Shown in pieces: positions 54,452 to 62,327 of a DNA stretch of 64,000 nt. Numbering within the stretch: position 1 is the stretch's first letter; each line of letters starts with the position of its first letter. The translations under genes and the position numbers were made by a program. Source of the stretch: Arcicella aquatica (GTDB lineage: Bacteria; Bacteroidota; Bacteroidia; Cytophagales; Spirosomataceae); assembly GCF_034928825.1 (NCBI RefSeq), contig NZ_JAYFUL010000002.1, positions 124,001 to 188,000 on the forward strand, given 5' to 3'. Below the pieces are notes generated by a model. That model had not been told where the DNA came from. It ran no database searches and saw only the letters and a list, made by a program, of their open reading frames with translations.

Positions 54452-55804
54452 ATGATAGTTTTAGTATTTAAGAATTTTGTACGGTCAAATGGCGTAAAAA
54501 TTGGTTTGATTTTTTTATTGGTAGCTGGTATCATTAGTCTTTTTATAGGTAAGCAATTTATAAAAAAACAGCAACAAAGTGTTGTTGAAACAGAGGCTTA
54601 TCAAAAAGAATATATTGAAAGAAATGTAAATTTCCATAAAGATGAAATAGGACTTTTATTATACTACTTAAAATTCTCGTTGGTCAATAATACCCTCCCT
54701 ATTAATGGGTTGTCAATTGGTCAACGAGATGTAAATCCATCTATCCAGAGCATCACAATTCGTGGTTTAGAAGCACAGAAATATGATGCTGATTTGAATA
54801 ACCCCAATAACCTTTTACTTGGCAATATTGATTTTAGTTTTGTGTTGATTTTCCTATTCCCACTACTCATCATTGCTTTCACTTATAATATTATTTCTGA
54901 AGAAAAAGAAAATGGTACTTGGCGAATAGTGGCGATACAAAGTAAAAATCCTTTTTTGTTTGTGATCCAACTATTTTTTGTCAGATTGCTAATCCTTATT
55001 GGTGCATTACTTTTCATACTTTTGTTGGCTATTCCTTTGTTAGCAATACCCCTCGAAAAAACCTTTTGGGCATTTTTGAGTATTTCTATTTTATACATTT
55101 TATTTTGGTTTGGACTTTGTTTTTGGGTGGCATCTCTCCAAAGGAGTTCTAACACAAATGCGGTTATTCTACTTTCTGTTTGGATATCCCTCATCATTAT
55201 TTTACCTGCTACCGTCAACAATTATCTGATTAACAAATATCCCGTGCCCGAAGCCCTAGCAACAACGGTGAAACAACGAAAAGGATATCATGAAAAATGG
55301 GATATGGATAAAAACTTAACGATGAATAAGTTTTACGCACATTATCCACAATTCAAAAAATATCCATTGCCTAACAAAGAATTTAGTTGGCTTTGGTATT
55401 ATGCCATGCAACAAATGGGTGACGATGATGCCTCGGCACAAGTAAAGGAATTACGACAAAAATTAGCACAACGTAATACTGCAAGTGCCAATATAGCACA
55501 GTTTATCCCTACACTACATACACAGCTTCAGCTCAATGAGATTGCTCAATCTAGCTTAGCTAATCAATTACACTTTATGGATGAAACTGGCAGATTTCAC
55601 GAAAAAATGAGGCTTTATTTTTATCCAAAAATATTCAGTGAATTGCCTGTTGCTAGTGAAAAATGGAGCAAGTTTAACATAGAAACATTTAATGATAAAA
55701 CAGTAGTAGGTAGTATGACATCCTATCTTTCTCTATTTGCCTTTACGTTACTTTTTAGCTGGTTGGGATGGGTGAATTTTAGGAGAAATATTTATTCGTT
55801 ATAA
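54452..55804 (+). CDS. ABC-2 type permease, DUF3526 family (second)
   Basis: This 450-residue permease resembles the preceding one in layout: an N-terminal helix (GVKIGLIFLLVAGIISLFIG), an extracytoplasmic segment, and a central group of helices around IISEEKENGTWRIVAIQSKN (ABC-2 motif). It then has LLFILLLAIPLLAIPLEKTF and a C-terminal helix (YLSLFAFTLLFSWLGWVNF). The two permeases have diverged enough to suggest a heterodimer. It is the last gene of the operon; the following 22 bp lead into the long MITE-like element, which may provide the terminator. Confidence 0.9.
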   Translation: MIVLVFKNFVRSNGVKIGLIFLLVAGIISLFIGKQFIKKQQQSVVETEAYQKEYIERNVNFHKDEIGLLLYYLKFSLVNNTLPINGLSIGQRDVNPSIQSITIRGLEAQKYDADLNNPNNLLLGNIDFSFVLIFLFPLLIIAFTYNIISEEKENGTWRIVAIQSKNPFLFVIQLFFVRLLILIGALLFILLLAIPLLAIPLEKTFWAFLSISILYILFWFGLCFWVASLQRSSNTNAVILLSVWISLIIILPATVNNYLINKYPVPEALATTVKQRKGYHEKWDMDKNLTMNKFYAHYPQFKKYPLPNKEFSWLWYYAMQQMGDDDASAQVKELRQKLAQRNTASANIAQFIPTLHTQLQLNEIAQSSLANQLHFMDETGRFHEKMRLYFYPKIFSELPVASEKWSKFNIETFNDKTVVGSMTSYLSLFAFTLLFSWLGWVNFRRNIYSL

Positions 55805-55826
55805 ATTCAGGTTCTATACTTATCAA

Positions 55827-55988
55827 TGAAGCTGTTTAAACTTTCCGTTTCTGAGGTGAAAGTGTTGGATTTTTGGATTGATTTTTTCAAAATTTGCGAA
55901 GCATAGCATCGCTACGTTGAGTAAATTTTGGAACAAGCTATGCTAAAAGACTTAGTTTAACCCGAAAGGGAAAGTGTAAACAACTTCA
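55827..55988 (+). mobile_element. MITE-like element, long copy
   Basis: This 162-bp element starts with TGAAGCTGTTTAAACTTTCC and ends with GGGAAAGTGTAAACAACTTC+A, an imperfect terminal inverted repeat. It is the same element as 41866-41951 in opposite orientation, with about 75 extra bp in the middle. That middle contains its own inverted repeats (GCATAGC/GCTATGC and CAAAATTT/AAATTTTG). Noncoding. Confidence 0.78.
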
Positions 55989-56048
55989 ATAATAATCAAT
56001 GGACAATTTCAATATTGAACTTGTCCATTGATTTAAAACATAATCCAT

Positions 56049-56570
56049 TTAATTCCTCAAATATCGCTCATCAATAATCTGCAAATGATGCGTACAATGT
56101 CCTAAAATAGCATAGCCTAAACCACGTACAGAAATGGTAAAACTACTAGCTACGCCCTTCTCTTCAAGCATTTTTTCATTAAAACTTTTGAATAAAGTAA
56201 TAGTAGCTTTGCGGACAGCCGTAAATTCTTCTAGTAAATCTTGAATGGTTCTTTGACCAGCATTAGAGGTATCACCATATAATACTTCATCATAACCAGC
56301 CAAAGAAGTATTATCTTGACGGGCAAAGCGTAAAGCACGGTAAGCAAAGATTCTTTCTGTATCAATCACGTGACCTACCACTTCTTTGATAGTCCATTTG
56401 TTAGGCTGATATTGATAGTTTAACGTTGCTTCATCCAATGAAAGCATTTTTTGAATCAATATTTCTTGGTTGTCTTCTAGTCCTTTTAATAATTCAAGGG
56501 TATTTACTTTATTGATATAATTACTAAAAAGACCAAAATTTTCTTCGGATGATGGAGGTAGGATTTGCAT
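56049..56570 (-). CDS. DinB-family protein (YfiT/bacillithiol-transferase-like)
   Basis: This 173-residue four-helix-bundle protein belongs to the DinB_2 group. The metal-binding histidines are placed as usual: WTIKEVVGHVIDTERIFAYR (His about 66) and the C-terminal ILGHCTHHLQIIDERYL (His pair about 160-164). Related enzymes are divalent-metal-dependent thiol transferases, but most members are uncharacterised. The start MQILPPSSEENFG is at the only suitable ATG. It lies downstream of the PPOX gene on the same strand, separated by a 219-bp repeat-rich gap, so it may be its own unit. Confidence 0.9.
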   Translation of the reverse strand: MQILPPSSEENFGLFSNYINKVNTLELLKGLEDNQEILIQKMLSLDEATLNYQYQPNKWTIKEVVGHVIDTERIFAYRALRFARQDNTSLAGYDEVLYGDTSNAGQRTIQDLLEEFTAVRKATITLFKSFNEKMLEEKGVASSFTISVRGLGYAILGHCTHHLQIIDERYLRN

Positions 56571-56576
56571 GTTACT

Positions 56577-56617
56577 AGTTGTGATTGAGTGAATGAGTGA
56601 GCGGTCCGCCGCCGCGG
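56577..56617 (+). repeat. Family C tract fused to a GC-rich motif
   Basis: TTGTGATTGAGTGAATGAGT-type sequence runs into GCGGTCCGCCGCCGCGG (56601-56617), which stands out in an AT-rich region. The complement of GCGGTCCGCCGC recurs at 59116-59127. Confidence 0.6.
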
Positions 56618-56637
56618 TTGTGATTGTGAAATAACCC

Positions 56638-56674
56638 TTAGCTTTGTCAACTCTTAAAGAGTTGACAAAGCTAA
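56638..56674. repeat. 37-bp perfect palindrome
   Basis: TTAGCTTTGTCAACTCTT (56638-56655) pairs with AAGAGTTGACAAAGCTAA (56657-56674) around a single A. It may be a terminator for the PPOX gene on the minus strand, but it has no U-tract there. Confidence 0.75.
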
Positions 56675-56736
56675 AAAAATAATGAATTGTGATTAAGTAA
56701 ATTAATTTTTAATGAATAATGCTAAAGTTAATTGAC

Positions 56737-56795
56737 TCAATATTTAATCACTCAATCACAACTCACTAATTCACAATTTAAAAACTCACTCATTT
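56737..56795 (-). repeat. Family C degenerate tandem repeat
   Basis: AATCACTCAATCACAACTCA and similar TCACT/AACTCA units lie right after the PPOX stop codon and overlap its last codons. Confidence 0.5.
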
Positions 56796-57443
56796 ACTAA
56801 CTAATTTACTAATATATTCCGGCACAGGTATATCAAATTGCATTTTTGGATCTGGAATAGGGTTTTGTGCCTGTAATTTCAAAGGTAAAACGCCTGCCCA
56901 AACAGGAAAATCATAATCCTCTTCATCATCATTGGGTGGTCCTGTTCTTGTTTTTGCTGAAGCTTCTTCTAAAGGAAACGAAATAATCATTGTTTTCTGC
57001 ATTTCACTTTTAGTGGGCAGACGAACATTATCCCAACGCTCTGCAATAAATTGTTCTGTAATGGCTGCTAAGGCATTCCACCGCTCGGTTTCGTCTGTAA
57101 CCACTGTTCCTGGAGCAAACATAATTACAGACCGATAATTGACTGAGTGACTAAAAGCGGACCTTGCTAATACGAGTCCATCAATCAAAGATACACTAAT
57201 ACAAACGGTTCTGCCATCGGCAATGGCACGCATAAAATGACTGCCCACCGAACCATGAATGTATAATGTGTTGCCGATACGACCATAGCCTGTCGGAATA
57301 CACATGGGTATTTCTCTTTCTACATAAGATACATGGCAGAAAAGCCCTTCATCTAAAATACTATGGATAGTTTCTTCAGTATAATCGCCTTTTTTTGCTG
57401 CACGGCTAATTTTTGTTCTTTCAGTAATTGGTAGTGTTGCCAT
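56790..57443 (-). CDS. Pyridoxamine 5'-phosphate oxidase-family flavoprotein
   Basis: This protein of about 217 residues starts at ATG 57443 (MATLPITERTKISRAAKKGD); upstream only a TTG is in frame. It has the split-barrel flavin-binding fold of the PPOX-like/Nim group: ILDEGLFCHVSYVEREIPMC, IPTGYGRIGNTLYIHGSVGS, and SFSHSVNYRSVIMFA for FMN contact. The C-terminal segment (PNDDEEDYDFPVWAGVLPLK) is typical of the Pyridox_ox_2-like subgroup. It is divergent from a MocR/PdxR-type regulator, an arrangement that suggests regulation by vitamin B6 state or another PLP-linked signal. The reaction is unknown. Confidence 0.88.
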   Translation of the reverse strand: MATLPITERTKISRAAKKGDYTEETIHSILDEGLFCHVSYVEREIPMCIPTGYGRIGNTLYIHGSVGSHFMRAIADGRTVCISVSLIDGLVLARSAFSHSVNYRSVIMFAPGTVVTDETERWNALAAITEQFIAERWDNVRLPTKSEMQKTMIISFPLEEASAKTRTGPPNDDEEDYDFPVWAGVLPLKLQAQNPIPDPKMQFDIPVPEYISKLVSK

Positions 57444-57492
57444 ATTTTTAATTGGGTTTACGGTCAATAATCTTTACAAATTTATATCTTTA

Positions 57493-57537
57493 CTGGATTA
57501 GTTTAGTACTCCACAATTTCACATACAAGTAGTCCAG
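57493..57537. promoter_or_regulatory. Imperfect inverted repeat in the PPOX/MocR divergent promoter region
   Basis: CTGGATTAGTT (57493-57503) and AAGTAGTCCAG (57527-57537) match at 9 of 11 positions as an inverted repeat with 23 nt between. It ends immediately before the regulator ATG, a reasonable place for autoregulation. Confidence 0.45.
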
Positions 57538-58986
57538 ATGGAAATTCCTTATAAAACCTTACTTGACATCAGGAAGGATGCTTCTTTGCCTGTTTATGTA
57601 CAAATAGCCAATGAAATCATCAAGAATATTCAATCTGGTATTCTGAAAAAAGGTACAAAACTGTTGAGCTCCCGACAAATGGCAGAGCTACTGGCACTGC
57701 ATCGAAAAACAGTTGTAGCAGCCTACGATGAATTGTATTCGCAAGGTTGGATTGAGGTATTACCTAAAAAAGGCACTTTCATTGCTCAACATCTGCCCAA
57801 TGTAAAGCCTATTCTATTATCGCAAAAAGACTTTCAGGAAGAAGGGAAAGATAATTTTTCGATGGATTTTCCTAAGAATAGCCACGTAAGAATTCCTATT
57901 GTTATTACGCAAAGACTAGCCTTTAATGACGGGCTACCTGATGTACGGTTAGCACCTAGAGACGAACTAGCTCGTTTGTATGCTCATTATATTAAGTTTG
58001 GGGAACCTTCTGTACTTAATTATTCCTCTGTATATGGCACATGGCGACTTCGTGAAACTTTTTCAAAAGTGTTGAATGAAACACGGGGCATGAATACAAC
58101 CCCTGAAAAGATTATCACTACCAGAGGAAGTCAGATGGCTATTTATTTGGTTGGCTTAGCACTATTTGAAAAAGGTGATGAGGTAATTGTAGGTGCTTTA
58201 AATTACCCTGCTACTAATATGACCTTTGCTACTTTAGGAGCAAAAATCAACACTATTCCCATTGATGAGGATGGTATTGTTGTGGATGCCATTGAGGATA
58301 TTTGTCTGCAAAAACCCATTAAAGCAATTTACGTTACTTCACATCATTACCATCCTACTACGGTGACGCTTACACCCGAACGAAGGATTAAACTATTGGC
58401 TTTGGCAGAAAAGTATCGTTTTTATATTATTGAGGATGATTACGATTATGACTTCCATTATGCGAATAGACCCGTATTACCCTTAGCAAGTGCCGACCGA
58501 CATGGTTTGGTAGTATATATTGGTTCGTTTACTAAAAAAATTGCTCCTACTTTTCGGGTTGGGTATGTCGTAGCAAACCAAGAAATCATTGAAGAACTAG
58601 CCAAGCTTAGGCGTATCATAGACCGACAAGGTGATACCATTCTAGAATTATCTTTGGCTGATATGTTGGAAAACGGGACGCTAAAACGCCATGCGGCAAA
58701 AGTGTTGAAAATCTATAAAGAACGACGAGACTTTACTTGTGACTTATTGAAAAAGGAATTGGGGAACGTTATCGACTTTAAAATTCCTGATGGCGGTATG
58801 GCTATCTGGACAAAGTTTGACAAAAGTATTTCTTTGATAGACCTTGCTAAAAAAGTGGCTAAAAATGGACTTTATATCTCTGATGGGTCAGCATATCCTG
58901 ATGAGAATGCTTGTAGAATAGGTTTTGCTTCCATGAATTTTAAAGAAACCGAAGATGCAGTGAAGATTTTGAGAAATGCTATTTGA
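57538..58986 (+). CDS. MocR/PdxR-type transcriptional regulator (GntR HTH fused to aminotransferase fold)
   Basis: This 482-residue protein has an N-terminal GntR winged helix (PVYVQIANEIIKNIQSGILK, SSRQMAELLALHRKTVVAAY) joined to a fold-type I aminotransferase domain (about 110-482). PLP contacts are visible: TTRGSQMAIYLVGLALFEKG, the YDYDFHY region with IIEDDYDYDF, and the Schiff-base lysine in GSFTKKIAPTFRVGY. MocR proteins use PLP as effector; PdxR members control PLP synthesis genes. Here the divergent neighbour is a PPOX-family gene, which fits. The exact effector is inferred. Confidence 0.92.
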   Translation: MEIPYKTLLDIRKDASLPVYVQIANEIIKNIQSGILKKGTKLLSSRQMAELLALHRKTVVAAYDELYSQGWIEVLPKKGTFIAQHLPNVKPILLSQKDFQEEGKDNFSMDFPKNSHVRIPIVITQRLAFNDGLPDVRLAPRDELARLYAHYIKFGEPSVLNYSSVYGTWRLRETFSKVLNETRGMNTTPEKIITTRGSQMAIYLVGLALFEKGDEVIVGALNYPATNMTFATLGAKINTIPIDEDGIVVDAIEDICLQKPIKAIYVTSHHYHPTTVTLTPERRIKLLALAEKYRFYIIEDDYDYDFHYANRPVLPLASADRHGLVVYIGSFTKKIAPTFRVGYVVANQEIIEELAKLRRIIDRQGDTILELSLADMLENGTLKRHAAKVLKIYKERRDFTCDLLKKELGNVIDFKIPDGGMAIWTKFDKSISLIDLAKKVAKNGLYISDGSAYPDENACRIGFASMNFKETEDAVKILRNAI

Positions 58987-59079
58987 GAATAGCATAGATC
59001 TAAAATAAATGCGACTCATCACGAATTTTCTCATAAAATAGTGAGTTGTGGTGGATTTGTATGTATTATCGTCTTGTCC

Positions 59080-59194
59080 TTACTTTTCTTGCCTTGACGC
59101 AAGAAAAGTAACCGCGCGGCGGACCGCAAAAGAAAGTCAAGAATTCCTAATCGCATCGGCGAACCGACTCGCTCCGCTCAAACAGTAGGAATTC
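59080..59194. repeat. GC-richer intergenic element with two inverted repeats
   Basis: TTACTTTTCTTG (59080-59091) / CAAGAAAAGTAA (59100-59111) is followed by CCGCGCGGCGGACCGC (59112-59127). GAATTCCTA (59141-59149) / TAGGAATTC (59186-59194) then flanks a GC-rich core (CATCGGCGAACCGACTCG). No protein is encoded. I recall similar TTTTCTTG..CAAGAAAAGTAAC repeats in other Bacteroidetes. It lies in the 319-bp gap after the MocR gene. Confidence 0.65.
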
Positions 59195-59210
59195 ATTGTC
59201 CATCAATCAC

Positions 59211-59246
59211 AAAAAAGCGGTCTAAATTAGTTTTAGACCGCTTTTT
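59211..59246. terminator. Bidirectional terminator between the MocR and GH106 genes
   Basis: AAAAAGCGGTCTAAA (59212-59226) pairs perfectly with TTTAGACCGCTTTTT (59232-59246), with a 5-nt loop and flanking A and T runs. It serves both convergent genes. Confidence 0.9.
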
Positions 59247-59305
59247 GTGATTTTAAAATTCTTGATGACTCATGTTTCGGTAATTTTTGGTGCAAATTAT
59301 ACTCT

Positions 59306-62179
59306 CTACTTTTCCTTCATCAACTGAACAGGACCTAATAGGCCAGAAGGCATCAGTTTCCAGTCGGGCTTTATGGTTATATTAGTTTGTGTATAACGTT
59401 CATTAGCTGGCTTTTCTCGGTCACCTATTAGGCGATTCCTCCATGTATTGACCACTTCTATTTCTAATTCATTTCCTGTTTTTTTGAGTAAACCTTTTAC
59501 AGCAACCCTAAAAGGCGGACACCACAATATACCCAAATCTTTACCATTGAGTTTTACTTTCGCAATCCCTACATCTTTTACTTCGCCTAAATCCAAAGCA
59601 ATTTCGTCTTGTTCATTCTCAGCATCGAATTGGGTTTTATAAATGGCCGTTCCTGAATAATACTTGATTCCTTCTTCTGAACGACTTGTCCAATCGTACA
59701 ATTTATCAAAAGTAATCCAGTTCGTTCCACCCCATTTAGGGTCAAAATATACTTGCCAAGGTTTATCTAAGGTTTGAGTTACTTCATAATTGGTAAAATT
59801 TGCTCCACTTTGATGTTCTTTAGAAGTCAGTTTTTTCCTGAAAACGACAAAAATAGAACCATTAGGGTTGAATTGAAGCGGAATACTGATTTGCCCATCA
59901 GCCACAGTGTATTCTTTCACAGGAGATATTTCACCAGTTACAGCATCCCAAAATTCTGGTAGTTTATCCCCAATTCTAAATTTTGCTGTTACTTGTGCTT
60001 TTTCTTTATTTTGACTACTGATAAAATAATAATCTATTGCTCCAGATTTGCGGTGGATGTAGTCAAAATTTTGTCCTGCTTCTTTATTAATCCATTCGCA
60101 ATCAGCAAGAATATTTTTTGATTTTAATACCTCTTTGGCTTTCTTGCCCCAAACTATTGTCCCTTTGCCATATTGTTTTTCACCTGTAGCACTTTCTCCA
60201 TCTCCCCAAATCTGCTGTACTATTTTAGCTCTCTCCAATTCAGCATTTGGGTATGATACTAAACTGGCTGTACTCAATGATTTTGTTCCAATAATCGTTG
60301 CTCCTTGTAATAACAATTGTTGTACTTTTTTTAGCGCCGCCAATGACAATATCCTGTGATTTGGCAATACCAAAACATTATACGAATCACCATGTGGCAA
60401 CATGATTTTTCCGTCTTTTACTGATAATACTAACAATCTATCTTCATTAATTACATCATAATCATATTCGGGCAAAGCTCCTGCTGGGTCGTCTGCTTTA
60501 TAACGTGCTAAGTTGGGGGCATGGTCACCGTAATAATACAACACATCGGCAACAGTCCTTCCTTCTTGCATCATATAATGACAACGACTGAGGTACTGAA
60601 CAAATGCTGTAGAGTAATTCCACCAAGTAACATTTGGATTAAAATGTGTTCCCGCAAAATACTCTTGTCCGGGTAAGCCCATTTCTTTAGGCGAGCAAGT
60701 AAAAGTATGTAAATAAATCAAATTCAAGCCTGCACAAAATTCGTGGTCAGCACTGGGTTTCATATCTGCCCAGATGACATCGTTCCAATGCGGACCGATA
60801 GTCGTGAAAGACTCTGCCCCTACTAATTTCTTGTTATAGATTTTGGCAGCACTGGCAGCTTGTTTTACAAAAAAACGGTCAACATCTTTAGAGCGATGCG
60901 GTGATGGCGACCAAAACTCACTCATCATGATTTCTGAATGTCCATAGTTTTTCAATCCATCAAAAGGTCCTGCATGTGGTCCTGCCGATTCCGGTTGAAT
61001 CCCGATGCCATATTTCTTAGCCCGTAAAGCAAATACACGATAATGATTATCCGAAATACAGTCACTCAAAGTTTTTCTTAAATCATTCAAAAAATTATTA
61101 CTTGCCTCACGACTTTCAATAATTTTCCCAGCCAATACTGGTAAATATGGAACAGGGTCATAGCCCCTTCTTTTCCTAAATTCATGCTCGAATCCGTCTG
61201 ACCAATTCATGCCACCAGCTTCAAAACTATCGGTTTGTAGATACCGTAAAGTTTTGCCTGCCATTGGTCCAATCATCTTTAACAAAGGCTCAACGTTGGT
61301 ATCCCAATAGCGATTAAAATGTTTTGCACTAGTATAATCAATTACCCTCCCTTGCCATTTGCCACTAGCAGTAGAAACCTCCGCACCCGTAACCGTATAT
61401 CCCATGCGTAAAATAAGCCAATTTCCTTTAGGCGCATTCCACAAGAGCTTACCATTTTTTACCCATTGCGAAACATTGATTACTTCTTTTTTCTGCGCAT
61501 CCTCTTCCCCTTCGGTTGCAGGAATATCTATCAGCAACGGTCTGGTTTCGGGAACAGACCAACCTACTTCGCGGGTAGCGGCTTTATTCTCAAAATCTCT
61601 GATAGGTTTACGGTTTTTAATACCTTTATTGGGAATGGCTAATACAGCAATTTCTCTATAAAAATCTTCTTTGATATTAGGTTGAGCTAAAGTAATATCA
61701 ACTAATTTCCCGCCTACTATGGGGGTTTCAGAAGAGATTACTTGTTTGGCAGCTTCGGTAGTGGTAATGTCGGGGCCACCTAAATTCCAGCCACTTTGAA
61801 TACTGAGAGACATTACTAAACCCAATCGATTGGCTTCCTTAATGGCATGCACATATAGCACTCTCCAAGCCTTTGAGCCAAACATCGGTCCTTCTGGCAC
61901 ATCACCATTCCCTCGTTGATTATACCCTCCTGCATCAAAAATACAAGCACCGCTAAATCCCTTAGCTTTCATCTCTTCTAAATCTCGGGTAATGGCTTCT
62001 TTCGTAACGTTACCGTTGAGCCACCACCACCAACACCGAATACCATATTGTTGAGTAGGTTTCTGGAAAATATGCTCTACAATAGCAGTGGATTTTTGCT
62101 GTGAAAAACCCCGAAAACTTATTAAAAAACAAGCTATCAATTGTAAGAACAAGGATATTTTTTTATTGCTGTTTATCAT
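59306..62179 (-). CDS. Glycoside hydrolase, GH106 (alpha-L-rhamnosidase)-like
   Basis: This 957-residue exported enzyme has a signal peptide (ending FRGFSQQ). The family opening GIRCWWWWLNGNVTKEAITR, then EEMKAKGFSGACIFDAGGYN, begins a TIM barrel. Further conserved blocks are YLQTDSFEAGGMNWSDGFEH, GIGIQPESAGPHAGPFDGLK (with the adjacent MMSEFWSP) and GAESFTTIGPHW. The C-terminal part is a beta-sandwich galactose-binding-like domain (KDVGIAKVKLNGKDLGILWC) ending in SGLLGPVQL. GH106 enzymes remove alpha-L-rhamnose from plant glycans or flavonoids in the periplasm. It follows susD on the same strand, so it probably belongs to a rhamnoside or pectin utilisation locus. Confidence 0.9.
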   Translation of the reverse strand: MINSNKKISLFLQLIACFLISFRGFSQQKSTAIVEHIFQKPTQQYGIRCWWWWLNGNVTKEAITRDLEEMKAKGFSGACIFDAGGYNQRGNGDVPEGPMFGSKAWRVLYVHAIKEANRLGLVMSLSIQSGWNLGGPDITTTEAAKQVISSETPIVGGKLVDITLAQPNIKEDFYREIAVLAIPNKGIKNRKPIRDFENKAATREVGWSVPETRPLLIDIPATEGEEDAQKKEVINVSQWVKNGKLLWNAPKGNWLILRMGYTVTGAEVSTASGKWQGRVIDYTSAKHFNRYWDTNVEPLLKMIGPMAGKTLRYLQTDSFEAGGMNWSDGFEHEFRKRRGYDPVPYLPVLAGKIIESREASNNFLNDLRKTLSDCISDNHYRVFALRAKKYGIGIQPESAGPHAGPFDGLKNYGHSEIMMSEFWSPSPHRSKDVDRFFVKQAASAAKIYNKKLVGAESFTTIGPHWNDVIWADMKPSADHEFCAGLNLIYLHTFTCSPKEMGLPGQEYFAGTHFNPNVTWWNYSTAFVQYLSRCHYMMQEGRTVADVLYYYGDHAPNLARYKADDPAGALPEYDYDVINEDRLLVLSVKDGKIMLPHGDSYNVLVLPNHRILSLAALKKVQQLLLQGATIIGTKSLSTASLVSYPNAELERAKIVQQIWGDGESATGEKQYGKGTIVWGKKAKEVLKSKNILADCEWINKEAGQNFDYIHRKSGAIDYYFISSQNKEKAQVTAKFRIGDKLPEFWDAVTGEISPVKEYTVADGQISIPLQFNPNGSIFVVFRKKLTSKEHQSGANFTNYEVTQTLDKPWQVYFDPKWGGTNWITFDKLYDWTSRSEEGIKYYSGTAIYKTQFDAENEQDEIALDLGEVKDVGIAKVKLNGKDLGILWCPPFRVAVKGLLKKTGNELEIEVVNTWRNRLIGDREKPANERYTQTNITIKPDWKLMPSGLLGPVQLMKEK

Positions 62180-62230
62180 AGAAAGGTTGTTTTAAAACAA
62201 ACATTTAGCAAGCCTATTTGTAATGATATT

Positions 62231-62261
62231 GCTAGGGAGCGACTTTAAGCCACTCCCTAGC
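62231..62261. repeat. Palindrome between susD and the GH106 gene
   Basis: GCTAGGGAG / CTCCCTAGC stems surround CGACTTTAAGCCA. The centre resembles that of 32798-32837 (GCGACTTAAGTCACC), while the stem differs. It may control relative expression of susD and the hydrolase gene. Confidence 0.7.
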
Positions 62262-62327
62262 AACAATGAGGTTGTTTTAGCAAAGTTAATTTTAGCTACA
62301 GCCTCTTTTCATCAAGCACACTCAATG

